From Diphasiastrum complanatum (lineage: Eukaryota; Streptophyta; Lycopodiopsida; Lycopodiales; Lycopodiaceae), in contig CM055113.1 in the NCBI GenBank assembly GCA_029204225.1, positions 5,304,647 to 5,368,646 on the forward strand: DNA of 64,000 nt. Reading direction: 5' to 3'. Positions 7,899 through 19,940 of the stretch are shown piece by piece. Positions within the stretch are counted from its first letter, which is position 1, and the number at the start of each line of letters is the position of its first letter. The position numbers and the translations under genes were made by a program. A model generated the notes under the pieces. The model saw nothing but the letters and a program-made list of their open reading frames with translations. It had not been told where the DNA came from and searched no databases.

Positions 7899-10800
7899 AT
7901 GGCTTCCCGCGATTCCTCGCTGAGCTTGCATCGTTGTAAACCCCCTCGTCCTTATTCAGGGGATATAGTCATGATCTATCTTAAGAATTATGTCGAGCAG
8001 CTCACACTGGCCAAGGATATCCTCACGAACCTTGGATTTGATCTGACACTTTTCCGAGACCAGCAGAGCGAGAGCCTCATCCGAGCAGCCTACTTGACCT
8101 ATTCGGATGAGTTCCAAACTTTCCGGATTACATCCAAGAGGGGCAGCTATACTATTATCAACGTCTCTCCCGGGGATCTTCAAAGCGTCGACTTTCCTAA
8201 TCTCGGAGAGACAATCGATGGAAAGGGCACCAGCTATGATGCCAAGTACTTTACCAAGTTTCTGACAGACGACGGCAAAACCATTGCCCAAACCAAGATG
8301 GGATCGCTATCCGTCTCATCACGGATCCCCATTTACGGGCTGCCTCAGAGATCCTCGTCACCATGGTCGCAGTACATACTACCAAGATGGATCGCATCCC
8401 ACCGAGCGATCTCTTCTATCTGACCCTCACCATGGACGACCCCACTCAAAATCATAAGTGGGCTGAGAAGGTAGCAGAGAAGCTGTGCGGAGCTCTGAAA
8501 GCCCGCAAATCAACTACCAAAGGTGGGTATCTCCTCCACATGTTGGTCACCAAGCAATTGGGGTCTAAGGCAGGTACTGACATCAAGGAGCTAGATGCTT
8601 TTTATCCAAGCACAAAAAAGCGAGCCGCCCCCCAACCGACAGCAGAACCAGTCTCACCAGCCCCACCTACTAAGAAGCAGAAAGGGAACGCGGTCAGCAC
8701 AAAAGCAGATGTCCCGCATAACATTCTATCCAACGACACCGGGGTAGAATATGTTGAATCCGGAGGGAGCCTTAAACCATCTCAGGTCCCAAAGAAAGTC
8801 CTAGAGCAGCAGGCGGCCTTACTTCACCAGGCCCAACAACGCTGACAAGCAGTAGCAGCAGCAGTAGGTAGCTCCAAAATGGCAAGCACTTCCGGTTCTG
8901 ATCCTATGGGTGTGATTCCGTCCACACAGACAATCTCCTTGCCATCACTTGCTCTCACACTCCCACCACCACCCCCACTGTTTACTGCCACCTCCACACC
9001 CTCACTAACTCTCAACACGGGCTTCCCTTCCACACATACACAAAAGCCCTCCCCTGTACAAATCCCCACCCTACTTGACTCCACAGTCAACGTAGATGAT
9101 TTTGCATTACAATTACTAACTGCAGTACCATCAACCACTGTCAACACTAACCCAATCCCACACTCTCCGCCACATAGTACCTCCCCACCCCTCAATCCAC
9201 AATCACCTCCACCTACCTTTCATACACCTCCGTCTAGCCCCGTTCCAGATTTTCTACCATTTAATCATGACGTATCCTAACTACACATGCACCCTCCCTG
9301 ACATTGGTCCTTGGGAGTAGTTACCCCAAAAAGTGGTATGGTTGGTGAATGAGCTCCAATACAATCTATTCGGCACCCTAGGGGGACAGTTTACTATGCG
9401 GAAATTTGACGATGGTGCTATGGCGGACCTTCAGAAAGAAAAAACAAGGCTGGAGGAGGAAAACAAACAACAACAGCTGCAGATCCAGAACCTCACGAAT
9501 TACAATCAACAACAGCAGCAGATGCTACCCCATCTCCAAAACCAGCTCCAACTGAAGGTATCCAACATGCAGCAAACCATCGATACCCTCAAAGCCGAGA
9601 AGGATGAGGCTGTAGCAGATTCACAAGCAGCACGTTCCACTATGAAGGAACAGTTGGAAATGGTGGACTTCAACGACTTCGCACCACCAGCTATTCCTGA
9701 GGGAACTGCCATTCAAGTGGTGGCCTATCAAACGCTGGCCCAAAAGCTGAAAGCCACAACAGAGTAACACTCAAAATTACAACAATCATACATTGCTTCC
9801 GTCGAGGCCCTAAACCAGCACATAGCCACCCTGAAAGAATGCTTTAAGGCTGCTGCCCAGTCGACACCGTCGGTTCCTGCAGAGCACGCCCAATTCCATG
9901 ATTCGGGGCACCACTTTGATGGACCAGATGGTGGAGATGGAGCAGGATTTCAATAGCCTCCTCCTGCCACTCAAGGCTCCACATTTCAAGGCCAACCCCT
10001 AGGGCAAGGAGCTCAAACACCAACCAATCCATATGGCTCTGGGGGTACCAGCTCCCAACATTTTCTTTTCCCTTCCACCGCTTCTAACCCCCTCAACACT
10101 ACTAACCCAACCTATATTCCACGACAATTTTCTCCTGAGTCACAAAGAATTGTAGAAGCTAACCCCTCGCCTCCTTTATCTCTTGATCCCGATCCACAAA
10201 CCGAACACGAGATTGCCTCTGAAGCCCCAACCATTCGGCATAGAATCACGCCCACAGAACCAAACAAAGAGTTGCGTGCCTCTCAGGAGTTTGCAAAGAA
10301 GTATCCAACAACGAAAGAGCGCGGTGGCTACATACTGCCAGATTTGAACCAGTGTCAGACACATAAAGCGGCAGTCAAACTCCTGGATCCACAACCTCTC
10401 TGGCGTCATCAGCTCTTCCTGCAAAGTAGGACCTCCATGGCACGGTATCTCGAAGCTCCCTCCTACATGCGCACCAATCCTTATTACTATCCAGTAGTGA
10501 GGCGAGAACCGTTTCCTGCCACCAAGGTCAAGAACAAAATCTTTTGGCCTAAGCTCACAGGCGTGGATACTGGCAACTTAGCCGAAGACATGGTCACCAA
10601 CTGCCGAGTATTCTACCAGAAGCACCATGGCAATCCTGATCGCAATGTCAGATACTTTGCGGATAATTGCGGCCTGGTGGCATTTCTGGCAGAACTCAGA
10701 GGTTTTTGGGATCGAGGGTTACCCCCAATCGCCCTTGACATCAATAAACCCTTGCGGACGCAAGACGACCATATCAACATTGCAAGGCTCTATTATCGTG

Positions 10801-11039
10801 CTGCACTCACTTTCGCCCTACACATTGATATGGTGGAGCTATGGAAAACCCATAACTTTCTCGAGGGTATGCTCCATTACTACAAACCCATGCCCTTCCT
10901 CAACAAATTACGGTGGCAAATGATGGAGGGCATCAGCACGACAATCTACCACTCCCGACAGCAACAGTCTCGCGTCCAAGAAGCACAAAAGATCCAGGAC
11001 GAAAAGGCGTCGATTGGTGTGGGACAACCAATCCAATAA
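7899..11039 (+). pseudogene. G1 'ORF3', long uncharacterised protein between pol and 3' LTR, copy A
   Basis: Sense-strand reading frame of about 1,046 codons starting at the first ATG after the leader-like spacer and ending 12 bases before the 3' LTR. Parts: N-terminal globular-looking region (7899-8560, starting MASRDSSLSLHRC); a Lys/Pro/Ser-rich linker (8600-8845); a Pro/Thr-rich low-complexity region from MASTSGSDPMG (8879-9280); a Gln/Glu-rich coiled coil (about 9410-9640); a second Pro/Gly-rich linker (9880-10250); and a well-conserved C-terminal region of about 250 residues (10272-11036) with many aromatic residues. No transmembrane segment or zinc finger is visible, so it does not look like Athila-type env. 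Breaks: one-base deletion at about 8391, TGA at 8843, frame change near 9280, TAA at 9765 and TAG at 9954, the last two being CAA and CAG in copy B. I do not recognise the family. Confidence 0.75.
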
Positions 11040-11051
11040 GGAGGGAGATAA
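11040..11051 (+). promoter_or_regulatory. Polypurine tract of G1 copy A
   Basis: GAGGGAGATAA lies directly between the ORF3 stop and the TG that opens the 3' LTR. A purine run in this position primes plus-strand DNA synthesis in LTR retrotransposons. Copy B has the matching GGAGGGAAATAA. Confidence 0.75.
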
Positions 11052-11873
11052 TGTTAGCAACTGTGCTAACACAGAGAAAATAAAATAATAATAATAAAAC
11101 TCTATGGCATGTGTTTTGTAAGACCACGTATGAGTATCTGTCAATAAACTTCAAGCCATGGCATGTGTTTTGTAAGTCCATGAGTAGAAGCTTAAATAAT
11201 AATAAAATAGCTTAAACTTATATTTAAAACTTAGACTTAGAAAACTTAAGACTAGAAATATTTTATCTTAAGTTTTCCTAAGTTAAGAAATTTGAAGTTC
11301 TAAATCCTAAGTTAGAAGTTCTTGAAAAGCTAGAAACAAATTAATCCCATAAGTTAGTAGACACTTATGGAAGACCCTCCTTGCCATAAGAGGGGAGGTA
11401 TTTGCATTGTAACCAACACTTTTGAGATTAAGCTATCTTCCTCTCTATTTTAGAGAATTATTATTCTATGTCATTTGTGTTCCCTTTGGAAAGGTGCATA
11501 GCTTGCGGGAAGGAGCTCGGGCCTCCTCTTGCCTCCTTTTCATCGGTTTATTGTGGCATGTTCTTTATTGCTTATTTGCTTAATATTAGCCGCCATATTA
11601 TTTTATTACCCTTTGGGTGTTAAGTAGAATTTAGATTAAACACCTTGCTAGTTGGGTAAGCCTTAGCAAGGGTTTGTATTTTATCACCTTAGATAGTTTC
11701 ATTTCCGTTTTGAGCACTACTTGGGTAAGCCTTAGTGCTTCCGTCATTACTTCTTAGTTTCGCATTTCTGTTTGAACCTTGGTAGAAACTTAAAAAGTGG
11801 ACGAATCTCTACATCCCTATACTACACCTGTAAGTAGATCTAGCCACCGCACACACTAGAAATACTTTCAACA
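11052..11873 (+). repeat. 3' LTR of G1 copy A (822 bp)
   Basis: Begins TGTTAGCAACTGTGCTAACA and ends CTTTCAACA, giving TG...CA termini. The first 20 bases form a perfect 8-bp inverted repeat around ACTG. The LTR is highly similar to the G2 5' LTR (20771-21577) and to the copy B LTR (44195-45016, also 822 bp). The G2 LTR end lacks about 15 bases present just before the end here (ACACACTAGAAATAC). The downstream flank CAAATGCCTTAAAATTTG is the same as beside copy B. No 5' partner LTR was found. Confidence 0.85.
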
Positions 11874-12159
11874 CAAATGCCTTAAAATTTGATTTACAAG
11901 GTACCTTCACTTTTCCATTAGGACACCTTCGGCATTTGTAGGCTAGTGTTGTCTTTTTCGCCTATCACAAGTCACGTGTAAAAACACAGTGTTGCATTTT
12001 TCGCCGCTGGAAATTTCTTTGTATTTATGCAGACAGTCGTTCGCCTGTCTTATTTACATGTAAATATGCAAATTGTGCGACAACATGAGTAAAATACAGC
12101 AGCATGAATGGAGGCAAATTAACATAGGATTTAGGAGAGTCGAGGAGATCAATCCAACA
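11874..12159 (-). repeat. Copia C2 LTR fragment (minus orientation)
   Basis: Read on the minus strand it starts TGTTGGATTGATCTCCTCGA at 12159, right after a C/G-rich polypurine tract (minus strand AAGGGGGG, about 12160-12168) that follows the C2 RNase H end. Near-identical sequence occurs at 43926-44194 and, partially, at 31602-31786. It contains repeated GCGAAAAA/TCGCCTGTC-type pieces. The G1 LTR abuts it at 11873, so the C2 LTR is incomplete here. Confidence 0.75.
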
Positions 12160-12337
12160 CCCCCCTTAATCTGGATCCGTGAATGCCTTGATCTTCAGAC
12201 TAAGCAATGCACAAAACTTGTTGTGTGCATTAACACTTAATGCCTTTGTGAGTACATCTACAAGCATATCCTACATTCTATAGTATGGTAAGCTTACCTC
12301 CTTGTTGAGAACCTTGCCCATGATGTAGTGATATCTG
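12160..12337 (-). pseudogene. Copia C2 RNase H C-terminus (minus)
   Basis: On the minus strand the sequence before the polypurine tract encodes VNIRYHYIMGKVLNKEVSL and then a QDMLVDVLTKAL-like segment and NKFCALLSLKIK, the standard last part of Copia RNase H. Only about the last 55 residues are present; the upstream sequence is an unrelated repeat. The same fragment with the same neighbours is at 43741-43914 on the plus strand. RNase H would remove RNA from the RNA/DNA hybrid; here it is only a relic. Confidence 0.7.
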
Positions 12338-12740
12338 ATGTTTACAGATTCTCTACTTCAGAATCTGTTGGTTTTTTTGCTTCTTTTTCGTGTTTGTGTT
12401 CTAGTTCTTCCGTCTTGTTCCAAAACAGTTTCGAGGTTGGTTCTGCTTGTTATCAGGCTTCGTGGGCATTCATTACATGTGTTCTTGTTATTCTAATGCC
12501 CAAACCAGGCAAAATGGACTGATTAACAGAATCAGCCAACATCATCCCACCCCTAATGTGTTGCAGGACCCACTGCAACTCATATTGAATGATGTCACTG
12601 TGCTTTGCATTGGCATTTTTTATTGTCACTTGGAAAAGCGTAGATCCTCGTTCGCTTGCAAAAACCAAGCGTTTATTGTTGCCGTTTTTTATCAAAAATT
12701 GTTTCCGCAACTTGCCACAATGTAATCTAAATGTCTTATA
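12338..12740 (-). repeat. Dispersed repeat pieces beside C2 RNase H
   Basis: Two blocks are shared with other places. Bases 12338-12525 match the minus strand of about 43553-43745 and part of 36190-36317. Bases 12526-12740 match the minus strand of 42357-42565. In the second location about 990 bases (42566-43553) lie between the blocks, so copy A has lost them or the other copy gained them. Open frames such as FASERGSTLFQVTIKNANAK on the minus strand are conserved between copies, but I cannot tie them to a known protein. Confidence 0.55.
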
Positions 12741-13740
<1,000 letters not shown>

Positions 13741-14299
13741 TAAACAGTGCTTGTTTTTCTCAAATTTTTGCCAATGCTGGAAGTGCGTTGAGTCGCGAAC
13801 AGGTTTCAAGATTATTCCACCATTTCGCTGCCCAGACAAGAGGGTTGTGCTGTCATCCCTAAAAGACTCAAGGTTGCAGCTATGGTTGCTAGGTGAGTCA
13901 AGTTCTCCCCTGCACCACAACAGTTGGAGCAGGATAAAGACTTCGATGCATCTGCTCGACCTCCCTTCACTATTGTAGAACATAAGAGTAGCCATTCCCA
14001 AGCATTGCTGGGAGAAAAATGCATGGAGATCCATGATCTATGTTATCAAAGATGTAGCCATTGTGCTGGCCTTAGCTACAGCAGCTGCAAACATGAACAA
14101 CTGGTTGCTGTGGCTAGTTTACTGGTTTGCTCAAGGCACCATATTGTGGGCACTATGCCTAACTAGGATTTAACAATGTAATTTGTGGCATCAGATCCAT
14201 TCATAAGCTAATTATTTGGATCCCTTACAAAGAATGCATGCACAATTGAGGTATAGCACCTATAGAAAACTCATTCGAAATGCCTTCAAATACTATTAA
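13741..14299. other. Stretch without a recognised feature
   Basis: Short frames exist on both strands but none resembles a known protein and none is repeated elsewhere in the window. I see nothing to annotate. Confidence 0.5.
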
Positions 14300-15699
14300 T
14301 ATTTGTGTCTCTTATAGAAGGTGCGAAGTGTATATCACGTCAGAGTTGATTCTTGCATCTCATTGCCATATTAATCTTCAAATCAACTACAACAAGATCG
14401 AAACAAATTTAGTTAAAAATTGTGAAATCTTTAGTCTAGTCACATGTTCAACGTGTTTCCAACTACGTGTTCCACACGTCTATCCAATCTTGAGCATCAT
14501 GAACAGTTAGTAGCAACAACATCCCCATCAACATATTTTTTTTTTGGGGGGGAGAGAGAGAGTGGATCTGCTTGGATCCACTGAAGCAGTTACACCGCCA
14601 GCAACAACATCAGCAAGATCGACAACCAAGGTCACAAGTCAAATATGAAAAAGACAATGCTAAAGAAGACAGATGAGCAATCTAAAGAGACTCAATCAAA
14701 AGAAGTACCCCAGTCATGACGAAGATCCTTCAGAAGAGGAAACACAAGCATTGGGAAATCAGTCTCCTTCTTCAACCGGCCTCTTACCATACTTCTGCGC
14801 CCATTCTCATGCCTATCGTTCACACCATCTACCGATGTCACCACCTCCACCCTACCTTCCATCTGTTTGTTTAATATCAGTTCACTATTCTTATGAGAAA
14901 TCTCCAGTTTTTTATAGTCTTACCGAAGAAGCTAAAAGATCGTTGCAAGCGTCTTGCGAAGACTAACTACCACCTACAATGGCTAATCAGCCTAAAGAAA
15001 ATCTAAGAAGCAGGTAAAGCAGCTAGAAGAAATAAAGAGAAAGGTCCAAGAAGCTGAGGAGGAAAGGACAAAACTTAAGCAACAATTGAGTCAGATCGAT
15101 CTTGATCAAAAGAGACTCTCTGGAGCAATGATAGTTGAATCCCCTCTTATGAAGCCCAAAGAGATCCAAAAGTAATGGATCAAAAGGAAAAGTTGTAGAA
15201 AAAGAGAGATGAAGACAACCGTGAACCTGCAAAATAAAAAAAGCTCCTCACCTAGCAAGTGGTGGTCAAAGCTCAACATTGCAAGGGTCCAAGGCTGCAA
15301 CTGTAGAACTATCAGTTCCTTCACCCACCCACCAAGCCTTCATTATGTTTTCTTATCGTTACCAAACCGTCCATCCAAATATGTTCCTACCACGATTTTT
15401 TGATGATCAGTCCATCCCCTTGAGACTGATAATCGAATTTTATGCAACCTGCAGAACGAAAGTTTTCCTTGAGACTAGAACTTCAACTGACAGAAGAACC
15501 ACAGAAAAACCCAAAATCAAATGGAGGATACAGACCTCCCAAAAGCTATAATCTGCCCAGAAATTAAAAGTGAAACCATCCATGGCAGATGCAACAAAAG
15601 AAAGAGACACGAGGAAAGCACTCGAGCATGCAAGTTGTGAAGCTGCTGAGAGCTCTCCAATTTTGAGAATGTCGACCACTGGAAGCAAGATCATTCATC
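14300..15699 (+). repeat. Leader / 5' region of Copia C4 with remnant reading frames
   Basis: This block is repeated at 41500-42356, where about 560 bases (near 14706-15244) are deleted. It carries coding-like pieces: an acidic start (SHDEDPSEEETQALGNQ, about 14712), a Lys/Glu-rich coiled-coil stretch (QLEEIKRKVQEAEEERTKLK, about 15019-15080) and a segment around SYRYQTVHPNMFLPRFFDD (about 15350-15405). A G-run followed by (GA)n lies at 14546-14562. It ends at the start codon of the C4 gag. Whether the frames belong to C4 or to an older inserted element is unclear. Confidence 0.5.
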
Positions 15700-16383
15700 A
15701 TGGAAGCTACATCTTCAAAAATCTGCTTGATCAATAAGTTCGACGGTGATGACTTCCACATTTGGAAATTCAAAATGAAGATGATACTCACTGAGAAAAA
15801 ACTCTGGGGATACGTCAACAGTTCAACAGCCAAACTGGCAAAACCTGACATGTTGACCGCTTGAGAAGCTAAGAATGGCAAATCTCTTGCCATTGTATCT
15901 CTGAATCTTAAAGATTCACAAATAGCTCATGTCGAAAATTGTTCTAGCTCCAAAGAAGCATGGGACATTCTTTCTGGTCTATATGAAACTATAGATGTAT
16001 CAACCCGTCTCTTCCTGAGAAAGAAGTTCTTATCGCTCAAGATAAGTGAAAGAATCTCAATCATTGATGATCTGATTGAATTCAAAAAGCTGCTAAATCA
16101 ACTAGCAGTAGTAGGTTCTCCAGTATCGGAGAAGAAGATGCTAACATGTCTCTTTTGTCCAATCTTCCTCCCTCTTATGACAACTTAGTATTTCTCTTGA
16201 GGAATGCTCCTGACTTGTCTCTATAAAAATTGATAGCAAGTTTATTGCAGAAAGAAGTAAGAAGAAAAAGCTTATATATGAAGGTAGTCGCACTCTATTC
16301 AAATAAGCAACAGTTCCAGAAGAAGAAATCTTCGAAAGACAAGAAGACAAAAGCTGAGCAAACTGATTCAGACCAGCAATTGT
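15700..16383 (+). pseudogene. Copia C4 gag (UBN2/DUF4219-type) remnant
   Basis: Starts at an ATG (MEATSSKICLINKFDGDDFH) followed by IWKFKMKMILTEKKLWGYV, the usual opening of plant Copia gag proteins. It continues through SSSKEAWDILSGLYE, FLRKKFLSLKISERISIIDD and QLAVVGSPVSEKKM, all typical gag positions. There is an in-frame TGA at 15862 and a frameshift around 16145-16165, after which NLPPSYDNLVFLL-type and LLQKEVRRKSLYMK sequence is readable to about 16380. No zinc knuckle follows and pol is absent. Intact Gag would form the virus-like particle. Confidence 0.75.
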
Positions 16384-16429
16384 AATAGCACAATCGATAG
16401 CATCAATTTTACAAATCTTGTACATTCAG

Positions 16430-17190
16430 AACCATCTTCCAAACAAAAGCACGATAGAAAATACAAGAAATTACATGACAACTTCAAAAAAATTACTCAT
16501 TGTAGTATTCACAAAAGACAATGTCGTCTTCTTATGAAAGGCATGGCATTTATTTTTTCTGTTGAAGTACAAGAAGATGAACCCGTTGGTTCATCTTCAT
16601 TAGAATTACTGAAAATCCTTTCATCTATTCCAATGGAGGTAGATGAAGATGATGTTAATATAGGTGCGGATGCTGAACCAAAAATGGCATCTGAATATGA
16701 GCAAACCACTTGTCGCTCATTAATTTTGCCCAATTGTAAATCTTCAGAAACGTCTTTTTGGGAGAAAAATCTACTAGATCTTCCTGTATACATTATAAAT
16801 AATGATCATTACATATTGTTCAACGATATTGAAGATGTTTTTGATTTGAGAGAAGATGAAATCTTCTCAATTTTTTTTGAAAGAATTGTTAGAATTTTCT
16901 GATATTAGTGATTATGATTATGATGATATCGATCCTGAGATTGATATTGTAATGGATGGCAACTAGAATCTAGCAAGGAGGCATTGGATGCCATGATGGA
17001 AAAATAGAAATCTTATTCAGAAACCTTGTCGAGTGAAGAAGAATTTTTGGAGTTTCAGAAAAGGTATCCACCCAAGATTCATTATGAACTCGTGAGAACT
17101 GAAGAGTGTGCTGGTGGCCACGACATTACAACAGAAAATATGGTCGGTTTTGATGATGATGATCTTGTAAGATATTGTTCTCTGACCTAA
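16430..17190 (+). other. Acidic uncharacterised reading frame after C4 gag
   Basis: The main open frame (16534-16900) contains acidic stretches (MEVDEDDVNIGADAEPK, about 16633) and FNDIEDVFDLREDEIF (about 16819). After the stop at 16900 a further acidic stretch in other frames (SDYDYDDIDPEIDIVMDG, about 16907-16960; ENMVGFDDDD, about 17135-17166) suggests one decayed polypeptide with several breaks. No domain is recognised. It could be part of a transposon or endogenous pararetrovirus polyprotein, or host exon; I cannot decide. Confidence 0.3.
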
Positions 17191-19249
17191 TACCTGAATT
17201 GTTGTTCTAATTTTTGTAATTGTGATTCTTATTTTTTAATCTAAATATATCTCTTATTGTGCCTTTTTACATAATACCATCAAAGTAGATTCCTTTGCTA
17301 TAAAATGTGGAGGTCTTCGGGAGAGATCATGTTGGGCACAAGGATACATCCCTTGCCCACTAGTTGAAAATAATGAAATTTGTACATATCATACGAGTTT
17401 TAGACCATTTGTCGCAACCACTATAATGACAATTAGAGCATCGTCTGTTTGATTAGGAGGCCACAATTATGCCAAAGGTACATTCAAGATTGTTTTTGTT
17501 AAGAAAGGTCTAGCTCGGTTATGTCCTTGGAGATACCACAACAAGATCATCTTCAATGTCCCTTTATTTGGGATATATAGACATGAGCAGAAAGCAAAAT
17601 ATACAATTTTTAGATCCATATGAAAGGAGATTGTTCCTTCATGACAATACCATGCATCTCAAACTTGGCGGATGAAAATTGAAATTAAAATAGATTATAC
17701 ACATATATACATGTTTTCTATTGTATCAAGAGGATCTCTCTTTTCTGATGAATTTGAATGCTTTCTTAAAGATCATGATGTTTGGTGAGTTCTTTGCTTG
17801 ATATTTAAATTGTGTTCGTCTGTAAAACCATTGGAATAGTTGTACTAAATATTTATTTTTTGAATTATGTCCACCATTATTTGTAGCTCTATGAAATGCG
17901 CCTCTTACTTGCCAATGTGATTTTTCCATGCTACAAACCTACACCAAATTATGGTCAGTTGTTGCACCCATTTGCACTTGACAGAGGTCTCCTTACACAT
18001 GCATTAGAGACTTCACAAGCGTACAGGCCACTTCTTATTAACCTCTCATTCTGGGCATTATAATGAGCCTATCAGCACAAACTTTTAGAACTCCCTTAAA
18101 ACTGTAAAACCACAAGGTTCTAAATAAGCAGGTATCACTATGTCAAAGGACTTAAACTATAGTTGATCGATTGTGTGGAGACTGGGATAGTAGATGTGTT
18201 TTGACATAGACATACTGTTCTGAAAGAAAGAATTTGGAAACCGTGCTGACATTCTTGTAACTGTTCATTCAAGTCGGGTTTGGGAAATCTATACTTAGTA
18301 TTTTTATCTCGTAAGAAATTATACATAGCCCTTGAAAAGTGAAGATAGTACTAGCAGCCAGAAAACATGTGCAACATAAAAACTTAACATATCCTCAGCA
18401 ATGAACCTAAAGTCTTATGATTGACTTAAGTGTGACATAGAAAGTCAAATGCGGCTCTCAAGTATAGCCTAAGTACTAGACCAGAAGTTCTCTAGTGAAA
18501 GGGAATTTAGTTTACCTGGAGAAAGCCTTTCTTTAAATGAACAGTCTTAATCCAAGCACGATATTTTATTTTTCAAAAGGTTTCATACATAAATTTCAAC
18601 ATTGACCATATTACTGAACTGTGTGGTACAATTTAGTTCATGATGGTCAAAGAAGGTGAAACCTCTTCCAGTTATTACTGGACAATTAGGCGTCAAAATG
18701 TGCAATAATCGTTCCAAGGAAATGACAACTGAAATAATGATCTGATTCTAACAATTGGCTGTGGAATGCTTTGCAAGATAATTATGTACAGCTGTCAAGA
18801 AAAATCAATTTAATCTAGGCTCTGAGAAAGACGACGTCAAAATTTTGATAAGACCTTCAGGGTTATCTGCATGAACCTGCGCATGGGAGTTTTAATTTCA
18901 AACATGTGATCCTTGAAATTTATCAATAGTTTCTTTTGACAACAATTTTTTTGGAAAATGAAAGCATCTATCAAGTCTATTTAGCCCAAAAATGGGTTAT
19001 CCAGTTTCAAATGACATACTCTAGTAATATCATGAGGAAGACCGAGATAAGGGAACTCTCCATAAATTGCAAAGTATAAAGTAAAACACAAGGAAGATAT
19101 TTTGAGCTATGCGCAAATGTTGATGCATTGAGCATAAAGAAAAAAAAATTAAAAACTTGAATTGCTCATGTGCTAACATAATATACACCTATCCTTCCAA
19201 TAAGCTGTAAAAGATGGCATAGGAGAGACATGAACAGTAGACCAAACTC
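17191..19249. other. AT-rich stretch without a recognised gene
   Basis: Frames are short and broken. A protein-like run around 17305-17600 (containing GHNYAKGTFKIVFVKKGLAR) might continue the decayed reading frame upstream, but it is not assignable. Nothing else is seen. Confidence 0.4.
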
Positions 19250-19592
19250 ATAAGCTACACAGAGCTTCAACTCTGCAACAGAAAATCAGAAAATAAGCTT
19301 ACCCAGACACACTCAATAGACACACACACAAGGCTTCACACTCAGAAGCAAGATCTGAAAATAAGACTGAACACAAGCAAAATATGCATTACATTGATAA
19401 AAAAACGTTCTACAGGTCTATCCTATTTATCTTCTTACCATCTACCTTAGACTACTTCAACAAAAAGCTAACAATTAGCTGGAAGCAAAGGCTAACTTAT
19501 TGTTGCAAACATGTATTTGGGCTGCCTTCTAAAATGTAGGAGGTCATCTACTATTCAGCCTTCTATCATGCAGTGTGCTTGACCTTTCAACA
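19250..19592 (-). repeat. Copia C6 3' LTR, start defined, far end not
   Basis: On the minus strand a polypurine tract (CTTGAAGGGAGAG, 19593-19605) is followed by TGTTGAAAGGTCAAGC starting at 19592, the TG expected at an LTR start, directly after the C6 RNase H end. The opposite LTR end was not located; 19250 is an arbitrary limit. Confidence 0.55.
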
Positions 19593-19940
19593 CTCTCCCT
19601 TCAAGCTTAACTGTCTGAATTCCCATTGATGATCTGTGCTCTTCGAATTTACCATGTGCTAAGGTTTTTGTCATAACATCGGCTACTATTGATGACGTTG
19701 GCAAATATTCGAACCGAATGAAGCTGCTTTCAATCTGTTCTCTCACATAGTGATAATGAACAGGTATATGGACTGTCCTTGAGCAAAAGTTTGGGTACTG
19801 TGCCATTCTCATTGCACTTTGGTTGTCAATCCAAACTGAAACAGGCTTGTGGCTGATTCCAATTTTTTCAAGTAGTCTTATAAATCTTACCAATGTTCTT
19901 GCTCCTTGGGACAAAGCTGGATATTCTGCTTCTGCAGAAG
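19593..19940 (-). pseudogene. Copia C6 RNase H C-terminal region
   Basis: Minus-strand frame encodes SAEAEYPALSQGARTLVRFI (starting at about 19935), then VSVWIDNQSAMRMAQYPNF, RTVHIPVHYHYVREQIESSF and YLPTSSIVADVMTKTLAHGK. These are the ordered motifs of Copia RNase H (EAEY, DNQSA, HI-VHYH-VRE, ADxxTK). The catalytic Glu and Asp positions visible here are intact. The frame stays open upstream to 20130, but that part has no Copia similarity, so the pol gene is truncated at about 19940. Confidence 0.85.

Noticed and set aside
16430-17900. Endogenous caulimovirus-like gene
   Set aside because: An acidic polypeptide followed by another protein-like run is suggestive, but no movement, coat, protease or RT motif of that family could be recognised.
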